Positions 23,283-36,509 of a stretch of DNA of 64,000 bases are shown here, piece after piece. A model generated the notes under the pieces. It ran no database searches. It saw only the letters and a program-made list of their open reading frames with translations, and was not told where the DNA came from. The translations under genes and the position numbers were made by a program. The stretch comes from Membranipora membranacea. Lineage: Eukaryota > Bryozoa > Gymnolaemata > Cheilostomatida > Membraniporidae. The stretch covers positions 5,272,001 through 5,336,000 of the forward strand of contig OU612065.1 in the NCBI GenBank assembly GCA_914767715.1, written 5' to 3'. How positions within the stretch are numbered: the stretch's first letter is position 1; each line of letters opens with the position of its first letter.

Positions 23283-26200
23283 ATGGATCACAAGCGAGAA
23301 GCAAGTCCTCGGCGGACCAGTCAAGCCGTCACTATGTCTTCTGAAGAGAGGAATGCTAAGTTGACGAATGTATTCAGAACAAGTATGATCTAATATAAAT
23401 CTTACCAAATATATTTCACTAACTGTCAACGAAATTCAAAGGATCCATACTTTTTTAATCCCCTAATTTGGACAAGAAAGCTGATAGATGTTTATAATTA
23501 TGTACTGCTACCATTGATATATGTGTTTGCAGTGTCTAACACTATGCTGAGGTTTCAAAGTCCTACTACTGGATTATACCCACTGAATACTGTGGGAGTT
23601 ACCAGTAATGTTGGGGATGTCAGGACATCAATTTATTGCGCTCTCAGCAAATGGTCACTGCACTTAGCATACAGAAAAGTACTTAGTCACGATGGAGGAC
23701 GAACTCATCTATTAGCCCAATCAGCAGTGAAAACTATGAGAGGAATTCTCAGCTGCTGGATGTATCAAATCCCGAAGGTAAGAATTGTGATGTTATTTCA
23801 TTACATTGTCATGCGTATTATAGCTGTCAATGTAGAAGGGTCCATCTGATTTATCCTTAGTGTTAGCCTGTGTGTGGGCTTCATTTTGGAGGTAAATATT
23901 GGAAACTTGTTGCAATAACAATAGCTGATCGATCGAGTATTATCTGAGGTTAATTTTGTGGCCGGAATTTGTGATCTACCAGCAGTGACTCGTTAAGCAT
24001 AAGATGAATGGGGTTGCGGTAACGACACATTCACTGTCACCAAGAGTCATAATTCTTCTCAAAGATGATTACAGCAGCTTGACTTGGCTTGGTAACTAAG
24101 ATTGAGTATACATTGATGCAATTATGGTATAACTTGTATTTACATAGTTTTTACAGACTGCTATTGATTGATTGATTGATAACTTTTTAGATGAAGGAGT
24201 TCTTGCATGATCAGACGGTTAAGAATGCTTTACATGTAAGATTTGATATCGTTACTGGACAAGTGTTGCCTGACTATAAGGATTATCCACATTTACAGCT
24301 TGACTGTATTAGTCTGTATCTACTTTCTCTTGTGCAAATGATCGCTTCAGGACTGGAGGTAAGACAGGATTAACCACAAACCAATCAGCGTTAACAAGCT
24401 TGGCTCTCTTCACTATATAAATATGATGTTTTGCCTGAGTGAATGATTTTAGGAACGAACTGGGTGAACTTGCTGTGCTATCCCGATCTCATCAATTTGG
24501 GGTATTCATCCACTCAATGATGCTTTTGATCGATTATTTTTATAAACGAGTTGCAATATTCTCTCAAACACGTGTAGACATCAGACATGTTTTCACTATT
24601 CACAGATCATATTCACCTGCGATGAGGTAGATTTTGTACAGAATCTCATATACTGTATAGAGAGAGCATATAGAATCGCTGACTTTGGCATGTGGGAAAG
24701 AGGCAGCAAATACAATATCGGAAATCCTGAACTCAATGCAAGGTATGATACATCAAATGACAGGCCGCTTCCATCAGATTCCAAATTCATACTACAGTGG
24801 ACCTATGATCGAGTCAATGACTAACAATTCCAGTCAGGGTAAAGTTAGTTCTAGCTGCTTATGATACACGTTATCAACTCATTGTTATACTTGATTTTTT
24901 ACTTAGCTTTCTCCGTCCATTTCAGTAATGTAGGATTGGCAAAGGCAGCTATGGAATCAGTGAACGGATTTAACCTATTCGGAGAGCACGGTGCCGCTTG
25001 GACTGTTGTCTATGTAGATATAGATGCTCATATGAGAAATAGGACCGTGTTTGAAAATCTCATTCCAAGAGAATCAAGATCGAAGGTACTATATTGTTTT
25101 ATATGCCATACTTTTTTAAGAGATTGTTTCAGACATTTTAGATTATTTGAGCGAGTTTTTTCCCTCTGACTTGTTGAAAACGGATATCATGACTGTGGTA
25201 TATGGGGGCAGTGGTAGCCAGCTTATGCTCACATATCCATATTGCATTTTGCTTGTAAAATTTTAGTTAATTATCCAAGGAATTTCAATAAATACATTGA
25301 TTGTAAAAATTGGTTCAGGCACATAATTCTATAATACTGTTTAATGCAAATTTGTTGGCAACACTAAAATATTTGTTTAAATTCATTTAGACCACAGATG
25401 CAGCCCTTCTACCTGTTCTCTCCTGGCCGTGCTTTGCTGTTCATGATGCAAAGATAAAAGACACAGCGATCCACACAATCATAGACTCCCTCAAAGGAAG
25501 ATATGGTCTCAAGCGCTTCCTAAGAGATGGGTACGGTACAGCTCTGGAGGTTAAGAACAGGCAGTACTATGATGCATCAGAAATCAAGGTACCAACGTGT
25601 CCCACGAAGGATTAAAATATCTGCGCCAAGTTGTTTTCGGTTTGCAGGAGAGTCGGCGCCCAATATTCAGTGAACTTAATCTGATGACTGTGTGGTTCTG
25701 TGCCAAAACTGAGGATGTGATTGATGTGGCTAAGCAAGCATCACATATTTTTTTAAAAAATTGGAGAAATTAAAATCATATAATAATGACTTAATCATCC
25801 TGACATAGCAATATTCTTTGTTTTTACATCATTTTTTGTACACTTGAATAACTTTATTTTGTCTAAGCTTTTCCACTCACTGCGCAATCACATTGCTGCT
25901 ATAGCCACTGCTCTAACTTGGCCACCTCATGCTCCATTCCATGTAGATTAAGGACTATTTCTATGTCTTACACACTTACGGAGCAAACTGATACTATATT
26001 ACATGTTTCCCTGTAGATGTTTGATGGTGTGGAATGTGAGTGGCCTTTCCTCTCCTTCTTTCTGATAATAGAGTGTAAGTAGCATAATTTTATATTCTAA
26101 ATAAACATATCAGTGTATGATTATATTATTTCATTATGTAGTGATGAAACTATTGTTGCATAAAGTTGTGAAAGTGAAAGTTTGGAAACATCAATTGATT

Positions 26201-29200
26201 ATAAGTGTGTGGAGCAGGGTCAATCTTCATTTAGTCTCATTATTGAGACACTAATGTGTTTACAGATATCTTGTCCATTGAACTATTACTTTTCTGCTTA
26301 CCAGGTCTGTTTAATGGTGAGACTGATGCTGCGATGATGTACGCGAGTGAGATAGAACCTTACCTCAAACAGACACCACAGGGTAACTAAATTTTATTCT
26401 CCTTTCAATTTTTTGTTTTGGAAGTTCAACTGACAATTGAAGATGAGATATCCAATATTACCCGCTATTTGTTCTAGGTTTTCTAATAATCTTTGATTTA
26501 AGTTGGTTTAGCATAATGTCTATTGACTTCAGCCTTTGGATTTTGTGATAATGTTTTTTTTAATTTGTTCAAGGTGTTGTGGTGCCAAAATACTATTACG
26601 TAGCCCGAGATTATATACAAGCTGAGCGAGACAACCCGGGTGGTCTGCACAGACTGGCGACTAATGAGGGAACTGAGGACAACTTCTTCTTATGGGGACA
26701 GTCTGTCTACCTAGTCATGAAAGTTCTCAGTAAGAAGAAATATGTAAATTAAAATACAAGGGTACGGTGTTATTCAAGAATCACATTTCATATTTCTTCA
26801 TACGAGTATCTTTATATATGAGATATCTTCATATTCAAAAATCCAAAAAAGTTCTCTTTCAGAGAAAACTCTTGCCACTTCAGATGAATTTAGACGTTAA
26901 GGCCATGCTGCTCAATTAACTTTCATGTTTTCTTTACTCTGTTCAGTTGACAATCTGCTGGCAGTGAATGAATTGGACCCCATCAAAAGGTACCTTTCAG
27001 CCTCTGAGCGTCCCAGATTCAGTCACAGATACATGTCCTTTGAGGTGAGCACACCTCCTTGCGATAATCCATGTATTGTTTCACAATATGTGTACTGGGT
27101 TTTCAGTTTTTGCTATTACAACTATTAAAACCATACAGAGATGACAATAACTGCTGTTTGTTGAAACGGAGGGCTTGTCTTCAATTTAGATCTTCGGTTT
27201 ACTTATGTTGAACCTCCTTGAGCATCATAACAAAACGCTGTTTTAGTTTTGTAATATTATGGCAGGCTTCAGCAAAGGAGAGATTGATACAGGTAGCCAT
27301 AATAGCAGATAGTGTCAGGTTACAGCAGGTGCTTGCCACCCACGGTATCCCCTCACAGACGCCCACACAGGTGGAACCTGTGCATATCTGGTCTCCGAAC
27401 CAGCTGAAGGAAGCTCTCAGCTATATGGGGATGAACTATAAACTGGGCCTGGATGGAAGACCTGATAGACCTGTTGGACTTCTCGGAACCTCACTGGTAT
27501 TTCGGCTCATAATTAAGTTGACCCTGTTGTAATATTTGCTTGGCCTTTCGAGTTCCTTCAGCCACTTAGCACAGCTCCATCTAACTGACTTAAATGATGA
27601 TAAATGGATTAACAGGCTTTATCATTACCAAACTGTCTCCCATCAAACGATCACATTATATACCATAAATCTGCACATTCGTTTTGACAGTATTGTGGGA
27701 TGAAACGATGCGTTATCTTGCAGATTGGAAATAGAAAATATGGAATGATAATAAACTTTTTTATTATTTATTCAGTTTTACAGGGTATGCGGACAGACAG
27801 TAATATGTTATCCCCTCCTGTTTGAGGTCAATGACTTCTACATCTCACAAGATCTCAACAGTGTTATAAAACATGTGAAGGTCAGTTTTGAACGAGACCC
27901 CATACTTATTATATGTTCTACTCTAAAACAATCTGGATTCTTTAACTATCTCAAAAATTATAAAAATGCAATATACATATTATAGATATATTAGGTTATG
28001 CCAGTGAGTATCTCATTAAGTGAATTTCCAAACATGACCCGATGAATGATGAAATATATGAGATTGATTTGATCTCCCTGATTCCCGGTTTTAATGTGTG
28101 AATGTTGTCAACATAGTTGGATCCATTTTTAGAGTACTGATCTTAGTACACACATTGCTTTGACTGCTTCTATTACTCATACTTTAATAATATGATGCAT
28201 GGAATGTGTTGTAGAATGATTTGGAGATGTTATCGAACACATGGAAGTTATCAGGTCGACCCACATATGTGGTGATGATAAATGAAGGAATGGTCACCAG
28301 TCCTAATGCTAAATACCTCATAGATCTGTTATCCTCCTTTAAGTCTGGTGTGACACATGGAGGTGTGCATGTCAAACTGGACAGATTACAGGTCAGTTAC
28401 AGTTACGATTTTTTATGTCAGCTGATCAAATTATCCAATCATATGCCTGAACCGAAGGCATTTTAAGCAGAGTAAATTGTATTAAGATGAATGTGATTTT
28501 GAAAAGTGAGAGTCTTTGCTGCTCTGAATGTCATATTTTAATATTTATTTGTCTTTATTTGTCATTGACTTTGGCAATAATAAAGTACATCTTACCTTCA
28601 TTGCTGTCACACCAAATGACAGTTTTGTTTACACAGCTGTACTCATAGATGGCTGATTGTCATTTTCTTTTAGAGTATGGTATCTACTGGAACAAAAGAA
28701 CATTTGGATTTTCTCACACATTATAATGAGCAGAGGGTGGCACTGGCTGATATAAGCTTTGATAAGATACTGGAGTCATCAGAAAGAGGGGGTGGTGAGA
28801 TTAAGGTCAACCTGACTACCAAGATAATACGCAAACACAACAGACCTATCAAGGTAAGTTTTTGAAGAATTAATTCATTCAATTTAAACTTGTAGTGCCT
28901 GCCTGCCTGCCTAACTTGCCATGAATATGTGGTTAACTGTTATCAAAGCAATGTAGGAAACAGACAATTCTTGCAAACATATACAAATAGTTGTGAGGGC
29001 AAACAGGACAATTATTGTTTCACTGTGTACTATATATACATATATCATACTTTGCAGGACATTGAAACTTTCCCAGACTATAAGTTAGTAGAATTATATC
29101 GTAGTACTGATGATCTACATGTACAGAGTCTGGCACTTAAACAGCTACTGGAGAGACACAACCCAGATCACATGGTGGATGGCAACAATATCAAAACTCT

Positions 29201-31437
29201 GCTAGAAAAAATCAGATTCAGCGCAAGTCAGAGTGCCAACCAAGATTGGTTAGTGAATATTTAGTTTATGTAGACAGCTAAATTCTAGCTTTTAAGTTGA
29301 TGCGCTTTGTTGTCAAGTAAAATATAGGCTATTGATAAATACACACCATACCCTACCACTCATTATGGTTACAGCTCAAATTACTGTTTCCAACTTGTAC
29401 GTAGTTGAGACCCTTCAAGTTTTTGATGGAAATAATCAATAGATTAATCAGGCTGTATTATGATGCGCAAACCTTTGCGTAATGTTGCCCTATGCTGATA
29501 GTGATGATCTCCCTCTTTTTGAATTTTTATTAAATACTTTTTATGCTATACTATTATTTTTATTGTGGAGCAGATCAGTAATATACATGTCTCAATGTAT
29601 TTAGATCGATAATAAAGTACTCATCAATCAATCATCAATAATATTGGCTTGTAGGCTACAAGTATTCTGCCTTACTTGACACCAGTCTGAATCTTTGTTG
29701 ATGTTTCAGGTCAGTAGTTCGTCTCTGCTCAGCGCTGACAGGTAAGCTTACAGACAGTCTGTCTCCCTCAGTCACTAATATATTAGTGAGAGGTAAGCTT
29801 GTCACTGTGGGTGTGTTCGGCAGCGAGGAAACTGAGATCAGTAAGCCAATAAGCCCGTCCTCTCTGGGTCACATGATCTACACACTGTGTCTGACTGTGG
29901 AGCCACGAGAAGCTGTACTCCAGCAGGAAATGATTCTGATACTGGGACAGCTACACATCAGCCAACCTGAACTGTTTGAAGGAATTCTCAAGATACGCAT
30001 AGGGTGAGTGAGATTCGTATTTCAGAACCAAAAATACGGCTCAGGCTATTTTCCTATGACATGATGATAGTCAAATGAGCAAAGAGTAAAGGGCATGTAG
30101 CATAAGCTCATAATAATTATAAAAATATTAAGTCATGTAATGAGTTTTGAAGTATGCTTAATTAACATCATTGTGTCTGTTTGTAGATGGATATTACAGG
30201 CTATGCGGTTTGCTCTGAGTTACGAAACCCCGGATATCTCATTATTCTCCCTATCTCCCAGTGAAATCTCAGATCTGATCACTCAAGTTCTCAAAGATAC
30301 CAAAGAAGTAGAAAGAAAAAGGTAGTTTATAATTCCTCTCAGTATTATATTTCCAAACCACCCAGCTACTGAAGCATACAATTATTGAAATCAGGATAAT
30401 ATGTTTTTGTCCTTCTTGACTGGGTCAGGTGATAGCTGACTCCACACCAGCATAATATGCTAGTGCGGAGTCAGCGTGTGCTGGTAAAATTCATGTCATC
30501 CTTCCGACTGGTCCACAAGTTCAGCAACAATTTAAAACTTGTAGAGATTTGACTTGACTGTGTTTTAGTTAGACACTGCTCCCCGAAGACACTCCATAAA
30601 TATGAGTGTTACTCATAAATATAGCTCCTTTTTTATCCAACACACAAAGTTCTATAATCTGAGGTGAATTTTACCACTGATAAATTTTGTCATTCAATTG
30701 GTTACACATCCGTTTCTGACATTTAATTTTTGTAGGCCCGTGTTATGGAGGCGGCGGTTGTTAGGATCACTTGGATCACTTCCATGTAACTTCTATGATA
30801 AGATGTGGTATATACTGCAGAGAACACCTGGAGGTATACAGCTGTACTCTCATCACCTGCCACAACAGCCCACCCTGTCAGATCTTACTGTACAAGAGAT
30901 GAAGTTCTCACTGCTTATAGAGGAAATGCTGTCTGTCATACGTGACCCCTTACATAGACAAATGGTTGTCGAGGTGAATATAACAACCTAGGATCTATAA
31001 TTTTTTAATAATGATATTTTTGACCGACACCCATTTCATCAGCGAATGAGGTTCTCACTTATGCATTCCTCAATATGGTCTAATTGGTAATGTTCCGATC
31101 TTGTAAAAAATTTTTTGCAAATGCGGACGAACAATGAAACAATATCTCTGTCAATTTCCAGGTATTAGCTATTGTTGCTGTGCTACTTGAGAGAAATCCA
31201 GAGGTCAGTTTCACTCCAGCCTTGGATGTCAAGTGTATATTCCTGAAGACATTATCCTACTACAGAGAGCACAGAGGAACCGAGCCAAGCAGTGAAGAAA
31301 AGTTGAGAGAGGAGTTTTATCAGACTACACCTGATGGTAAAAATGGTACATATAGCTTCATAGCAAAGGCTGCCTGCTCAGTGTTACTCGACAATGCTGT
31401 CTCAGCCACAAACACACAGGACTGCAGTATCATGTAG
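23283..31437 (+). CDS. PHKB: Phosphorylase b kinase regulatory subunit beta
   Basis: Nineteen coding exons: 23283-23382, 23533-23777, 24191-24358, 24606-24742, 24926-25085, 25391-25588, 26017-26074, 26305-26382, 26574-26729, 26947-27044, 27266-27496, 27776-27880, 28215-28391, 28674-28853, 29058-29248, 29710-30003, 30187-30321, 30736-30973, 31162-31437. All phases agree, giving 1074 aa (human about 1093). The N-terminal half is the glucoamylase-like domain of the alpha/beta family ([36 protein letters not shown]). Blocks such as [25 protein letters not shown] and the NGFNLFG segment favour beta over alpha. The subunit is a regulatory scaffold in the alpha-beta-gamma-calmodulin holoenzyme that activates glycogen phosphorylase. 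The protein ends Cys-Ser-Ile-Met, a CaaX box consistent with the farnesylation known for the mammalian subunits. The first coding exon begins after an acceptor at 23259, so an upstream untranslated exon exists. Confidence 0.97.
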
Positions 31438-31767
31438 TGCATGTGTGAAATCTTCATCAGCATTGGCCAAGTACACGCACTCCTTGGGTGGTCTGTGAAT
31501 GAGATAAATTGATGCTGAAAGCTTCAACTTCATCCAAAGACCACTCATGAGTATGCAGACCTGCTCAACCAACCAACATAGCTTATAATACAAATGGAGG
31601 GTTTTTTGCTTAGGTCTGAGAATGACTTGTTATGACGGTCTTTTTGAGGGCTAATTTTGTACAAAATATCATTTAAAATACAATCTGCTATTATCTTTAC
31701 TATTTTTATATTTAGGTGACCTGTCCAAATTATGATGTGATATATCGCAGTTTTATATTGCATTTAT

Positions 31768-31773
31768 AATAAA
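31768..31773 (+). terminator. Probable polyadenylation signal of PHKB
   Basis: AATAAA lies about 330 bp downstream of the PHKB stop codon, the first canonical hexamer after it. Confidence 0.5.
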
Positions 31774-32539
31774 ATTATATTTATACGTTATGACAGTATG
31801 GACCTCAAAAATATGGATAAGAAAATCAATTTTTGAAAATCTACAATGGAAAATTAACACAGGGAGTGCTCAGAAGAGCCAATACTGCACCTACATTTGT
31901 TCAAAGCTCAATCATCAACACAGAACATTACAAATTAGCGGCTCAAAACTATTGGTGAGACTTAATATTATAATGTTTCACAAAGTTGTTAATGAGGGTT
32001 TGTATCTTATAGTGATCTTTATAGAGAAATTTAAGCCAACCATATTATATAAATGTATCGGTGGAAAATGAACTCATTATCTCAGCTCTTGAGAAAAAAT
32101 TGTGTTGGATGGATTTATTCAGTCAGGAAATAAAAATTTCTCTTGGTGCTGTGCTAAAATATTCAGTGTTCGATACAAGGTCGAAAAAATTCGTAAAATA
32201 TGGTAGTTACTATAAAAATCATTATAAAGAAGAGAGTTGTAAAAACCAAAAGCACCAGTGGGTTTAAAACGAAAATGTTCAAAAGCGACTGGTATTTTCA
32301 TTTTTCATCTACCATAATCATCTAGATTTTCATCACAATAATTGAATGGTATTTATTTTCCATTTACCATAATTATTTTGGTGGATTTTCATTACATCAA
32401 CTATCAATGGGCCAAAAACCAATTGCGACATGCCATTAAATGAAAGTGACTCCTTTTACTGTTTCCGTTGGAGGGGGGGGGGGACACAAACTATGTTAGA
32501 CGCTATGCCAGCGTATTGTGTGAACAAAAGAAGTTTTAT
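31774..32539. other. Non-coding spacer after PHKB
   Basis: No gene was recognised. Near 32290-32400 an approximately 60-bp TTTTCAT...CCATAAT...GATTTTCAT motif is tandemly duplicated with divergence. A run of 12 G lies near 32470-32481. Confidence 0.5.
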
Positions 32540-33540
32540 GTTTAGAAAAAGCTAAAAGATAACACAAGATGATCTGCACAGTTTTTCCTTGTAAACCATT
32601 GGTGTGCATCCAGTTTAGCTATCATATTAGCAAGCAGTGAAAAGCTGTAACTTCTCTTGTTGAGAAAACCAGTTCTAATAATGTAGCTGATAGACAAACA
32701 CCTACTAATATAAACCTTTACTCAGATGCCAATGCCATGTTTGAATCTTCTTTAATTTATTGATGAGATAAATGATCGTTTTTTTCTTTTTTGGATTTTG
32801 GAAGCCTGGAAACAAAGAGCAGCAGCAGTTTTGTTGGTGTTGGATCTCAATAATATTATCTGCTATACAACTCATGTAATGGTAAGTTGTCTATGGATAT
32901 TTATTCTATATTTTTCACAAAATGACATCAGTGTTTATCATATTCATAAGGTTCATCGAGAGGTTGTAGATATTTCTTCTCTATACTCAATATGAAAACT
33001 CTTCATACTAACTAAAAGGAACCAAGTTGCACAAATGTTTTGATAATTTTTGTTTGAAGTCTACTAAAAAAATGTCTGATTTTGTTCTGTTTGACTGTTT
33101 TGTTCTGTCTAACTTTTATTCCTTGACTGCTGAGCTCAATTGACGCCCCAGGTGTGCTCCGACCTGCCTGCAAACTGAGAGCAACTTGGATCCGAATATG
33201 ACAATCACTATAGTTCTCAGTCTTCGGACAGAGACGTATACTTGCGATTTTAACCAACAGTTTTTTAACCCACATCTGGTAAATCTTAATAATTACAATA
33301 ATAAAATAGCAGTTTGATTTTTATCCATTGTATTTTCAGATAAGCTGGTGGTTTCGAAGCCAGCACCAGCTACCTGACAACAGCATGACATGATGCTGAA
33401 AACCAGGACACATCATAGAAGAATGAACCAGGCAGCTTAATTAACAAGCAAATTATCAAACCAGTCATGACATGGAGCATCATTTTGCCAAGCAACACAT
33501 ATTCAGTGAGTTGATCACATCACTTTCAGAAAGTCTAATT
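32540..33540. repeat. Unidentified dispersed repeat, copy 1
   Basis: This stretch shares ordered blocks with 35290-35775: TTAGCAAGCAGTG, GAAACCAGTTCT, GTAGCTGATGG/AGACA, GAGAGGTTGTAGATATTTCTT, TTTGATAAT followed by TTTGTTTGAAGTCTACT, TAATTACAATAATA, TTGTATTTTCAGATAAGCTG and TTTTGCCAAGCAA...TTCAGTGAGTTG. The copies are in direct orientation about 2.5 kb apart. Copy 1 is longer by insertion or copy 2 by deletion. No coding potential was recognised. Confidence 0.7.
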
Positions 33541-35289
33541 ATATAAATGTCTTGATATATGACCAATGTTATTGAATTTTAAGCTGCTGGGAATGTTTTC
33601 ACAAAGCGTAGGCCAGAGGCGCCGCTTTGGAGAGAAGCCGACGCAAGCACTGCTGGAAGGCAGTCCTTCTGCAGATTTTTTTATACCATTGATGTTATTG
33701 TATTGTATAATGCTCAATAATGAGGATGATGTGACTAGGTTATCAATACTCAAACTTAATGAACTAAATGTGCATCTCCAGCTCTTATGTTTCCGTTCTG
33801 TGGCTAGAGCTTCCTCAAATGAAGATCACCCATGCCAACCTTATCTTGCTAAAAATTGTCAATCCTTTAATAGAACTGCCCTACTTGATAACAATATTTT
33901 TAATAAATTCACCTTATTCATCGTGATATTTCTATGCACGGTCTTATGTGTCATTAATGACTTGATCAGCAAATAAAATTGATATTATTATTATATACAT
34001 ATACCTAGTCCTTGTCAAAAAATTCAATGCTCAATTAATTTAAAACATAATTATGCAATTCATCCATATTTAATTCTAATGTGACATGGGCATGGAACAT
34101 ATCTGACTCTGATCAAGTGTATGGCTATTTTATGTATGGTTGCTGGACCTCATTTCTCATTTTTGATTGGTCCTCAAGTTCAGAATCTAGAATAGATGTA
34201 AATTGTAAACTTTTGTCAAGCAGCTTGCCTGAGTTTTTGAAGGTTGTCACTAGAACGTCAAACAATGCATAACCTAAGCTGCCAGATTTATAGCTTTATT
34301 TAGATCAGGACACAAAGCTTTATACTGATGACACATCGCCGCCACAAATAGCCATGCTATATATTTTACCACTGATCCATAAATTTATATCAAAGGTGAG
34401 CACTGATTGGGTGACGGGTTCCCTTCCATCAAACGGGCAATCAGATATGAGCCAACAAACATACAGATATTTTGTGGTTGATGCATACGAATGGTTTTAA
34501 AAAATATGCGCTTTTTTATTTTCTGATTTAAAGAAAAATACTGAGCCAATCAACGGGTTATCATTTTATAGGTAGTGAATGTGCCTGATGAAGTTGAGGA
34601 TGTTTCAACACATGAGATGTGAAGTGGACATGGATATTACCTGCTTGTCAAGACTACTTATGTAACCAGCGGCCCATCCGGATGTTGTGTATCCGGTACA
34701 GGCATACCGCTAGAATTGTCTCTTCGCTGGAGAATCCGCTGCAGTAATCGACCCGACCAGCTGCAGATCCCCACCCCCTGTGTAAGCAAAATCTTTTAAC
34801 TCATTGATCGGTTAAACTATGTCACTGGAGTAAACATTTGGGAAGAAATTTGCTTAAGCCCAATAGAAGCGGAGGGTAGTTCAGAACCTCTGTTGAGCTG
34901 TTTATAAGCTCCTTGCTTACTGGGTCTTTTATAACATCATCTTCACCAAATTGGCTGACTTTTTCCTTGATCGGGGATTAAGCGTACCTGCATGATTATG
35001 ATGATTATAATTATAACCTCTACCTTTGTTGTAGGACGATTCAAAGTACTATCAAGTATATCACATAGGCGGAAAGAACACAGTCCAACAATGCGTAACA
35101 GTGGCAATACAAACAAACTCAAGAACCTGATGTTGATTTGATATGGATGACATGAAGAGAAGTGCAGCTAATATGGCAAGGTGAGAGTTGTGCTCTTCTA
35201 ATAACAACTCGGTTTCTGACATGTCAAACCCGCTGCAGTTGAGCCAAGTGTTAATTGGAGATTATACCATGATGTATGCTATGTTCTAG
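33541..35289. other. Spacer between the two repeat copies
   Basis: Contains one 136-codon open frame (33566-33976) with a hydrophobic C-terminal stretch and no recognised homology. A locally GC-richer stretch at about 34660-34790 also has no recognisable product. It may be the interior of an old element bounded by the two repeat copies, but nothing enzyme-like was seen. Confidence 0.35.
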
Positions 35290-35775
35290 CGGAGCTTTCC
35301 TATTAGCAAGCAGTGCATTGCTGTAGCTTCGCCTGTTGCGGAAACCAGTTCTCATATTGTAGCTGATGGGCAGACATTAGCGGACAGCTAAACTAAAACT
35401 AAAATCTACTAAAACCATTACTCTTTATCAAATTCATAATGATGTTCCTTCAAGAGGTTGTAGATATTTCTTTGATTTACTCAACAGGAAAACTTGCCTT
35501 ATCAACTAAAATTTCTTAAATTTGTTCAAAAAAGTTTGATAATGTTTGTTTGAAGTCTACTTCGAAAATGTCCTGTAATTTGTTTCTGCATAGCTTCAGC
35601 TTTCACTAGGAAATCTTCAATAATTACAATAATAGATAGCAGCTTGAGTTTTATCCCTTGTATTTTCAGATAAGCTGTAAGTGATTTACTGCTCATCTAA
35701 GTGACAGAAAGTATGGCACCCATACATTATTTTGCCAAGCAAATCAAATTCAGTGAGTTGTTCACATTACATGTA
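35290..35775. repeat. Unidentified dispersed repeat, copy 2
   Basis: A shorter, diverged copy of the 32540-33540 repeat in the same orientation, with the same block order. Block spacing is shorter in the middle, consistent with a deletion of several hundred bases. Confidence 0.7.
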
Positions 35776-36509
35776 AAATACCATAGTTCTTGCCTCTTGG
35801 GACACGTTGTGTTATTTTGGTGTGAAATTGCAAGTCAAGAAAATCCGAATAGACCCCATTTGCCTGCATGCGGAGTCGCTTCCTTTTTTGCCGGCAGTGG
35901 TTTAGATTAAGAATGTTGCTGATGTGAGTCCGAATCTCTAGATGGTTTCCACTAGTTCTAGGAAAGGAAGTGCAATTCAACCAAGCTTTTCAGAGAATGT
36001 TAAGTTTAAGATTTCACAAATGGGACGGTGGTGACCTTGAGATACACATTAATTCCTGGTCAACAATAAGAATTTAAACAGTATGTAGCTTCTAAAAACC
36101 TCATTCGAATTCACTTTTTTTAGAATGAGTTGCGGTAGTCTGTCAACCATCTGTCACCCACAAAGGGATATGTGTACAGAAAAGACTGCGTTTACTTGGA
36201 AGGATGTGACTGCATGAAGGTGCTAGATTCATAGTGTTTTAACAAGACTGACTGCTGTAATCAGGGCCTGTTTCACGTACTTCACTGTGATCTAGTTGTG
36301 AGTCGTGGAATTCCGGCCGCTATAAACTGTTCCTAAAAACTGTATTTTCAATTCTGCCAACTTTCTTTGGACATTCAGCTGTCACTGACTACTGACCTAC
36401 CTATCACTGTGTACAGACAAGCTGTAAATCACTATAGAGGAGCATCAACGCGCGACGGTGATATAACAAAAGACAAAGACTCAACTCAGCGTTATACATA
36501 TACTAAGAC

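Noticed and set aside
33566-33976. 136-codon open frame as a gene
   Set aside because: No recognisable domain, no splice partners seen, AT-rich repeat surroundings; chance open frame is more likely.
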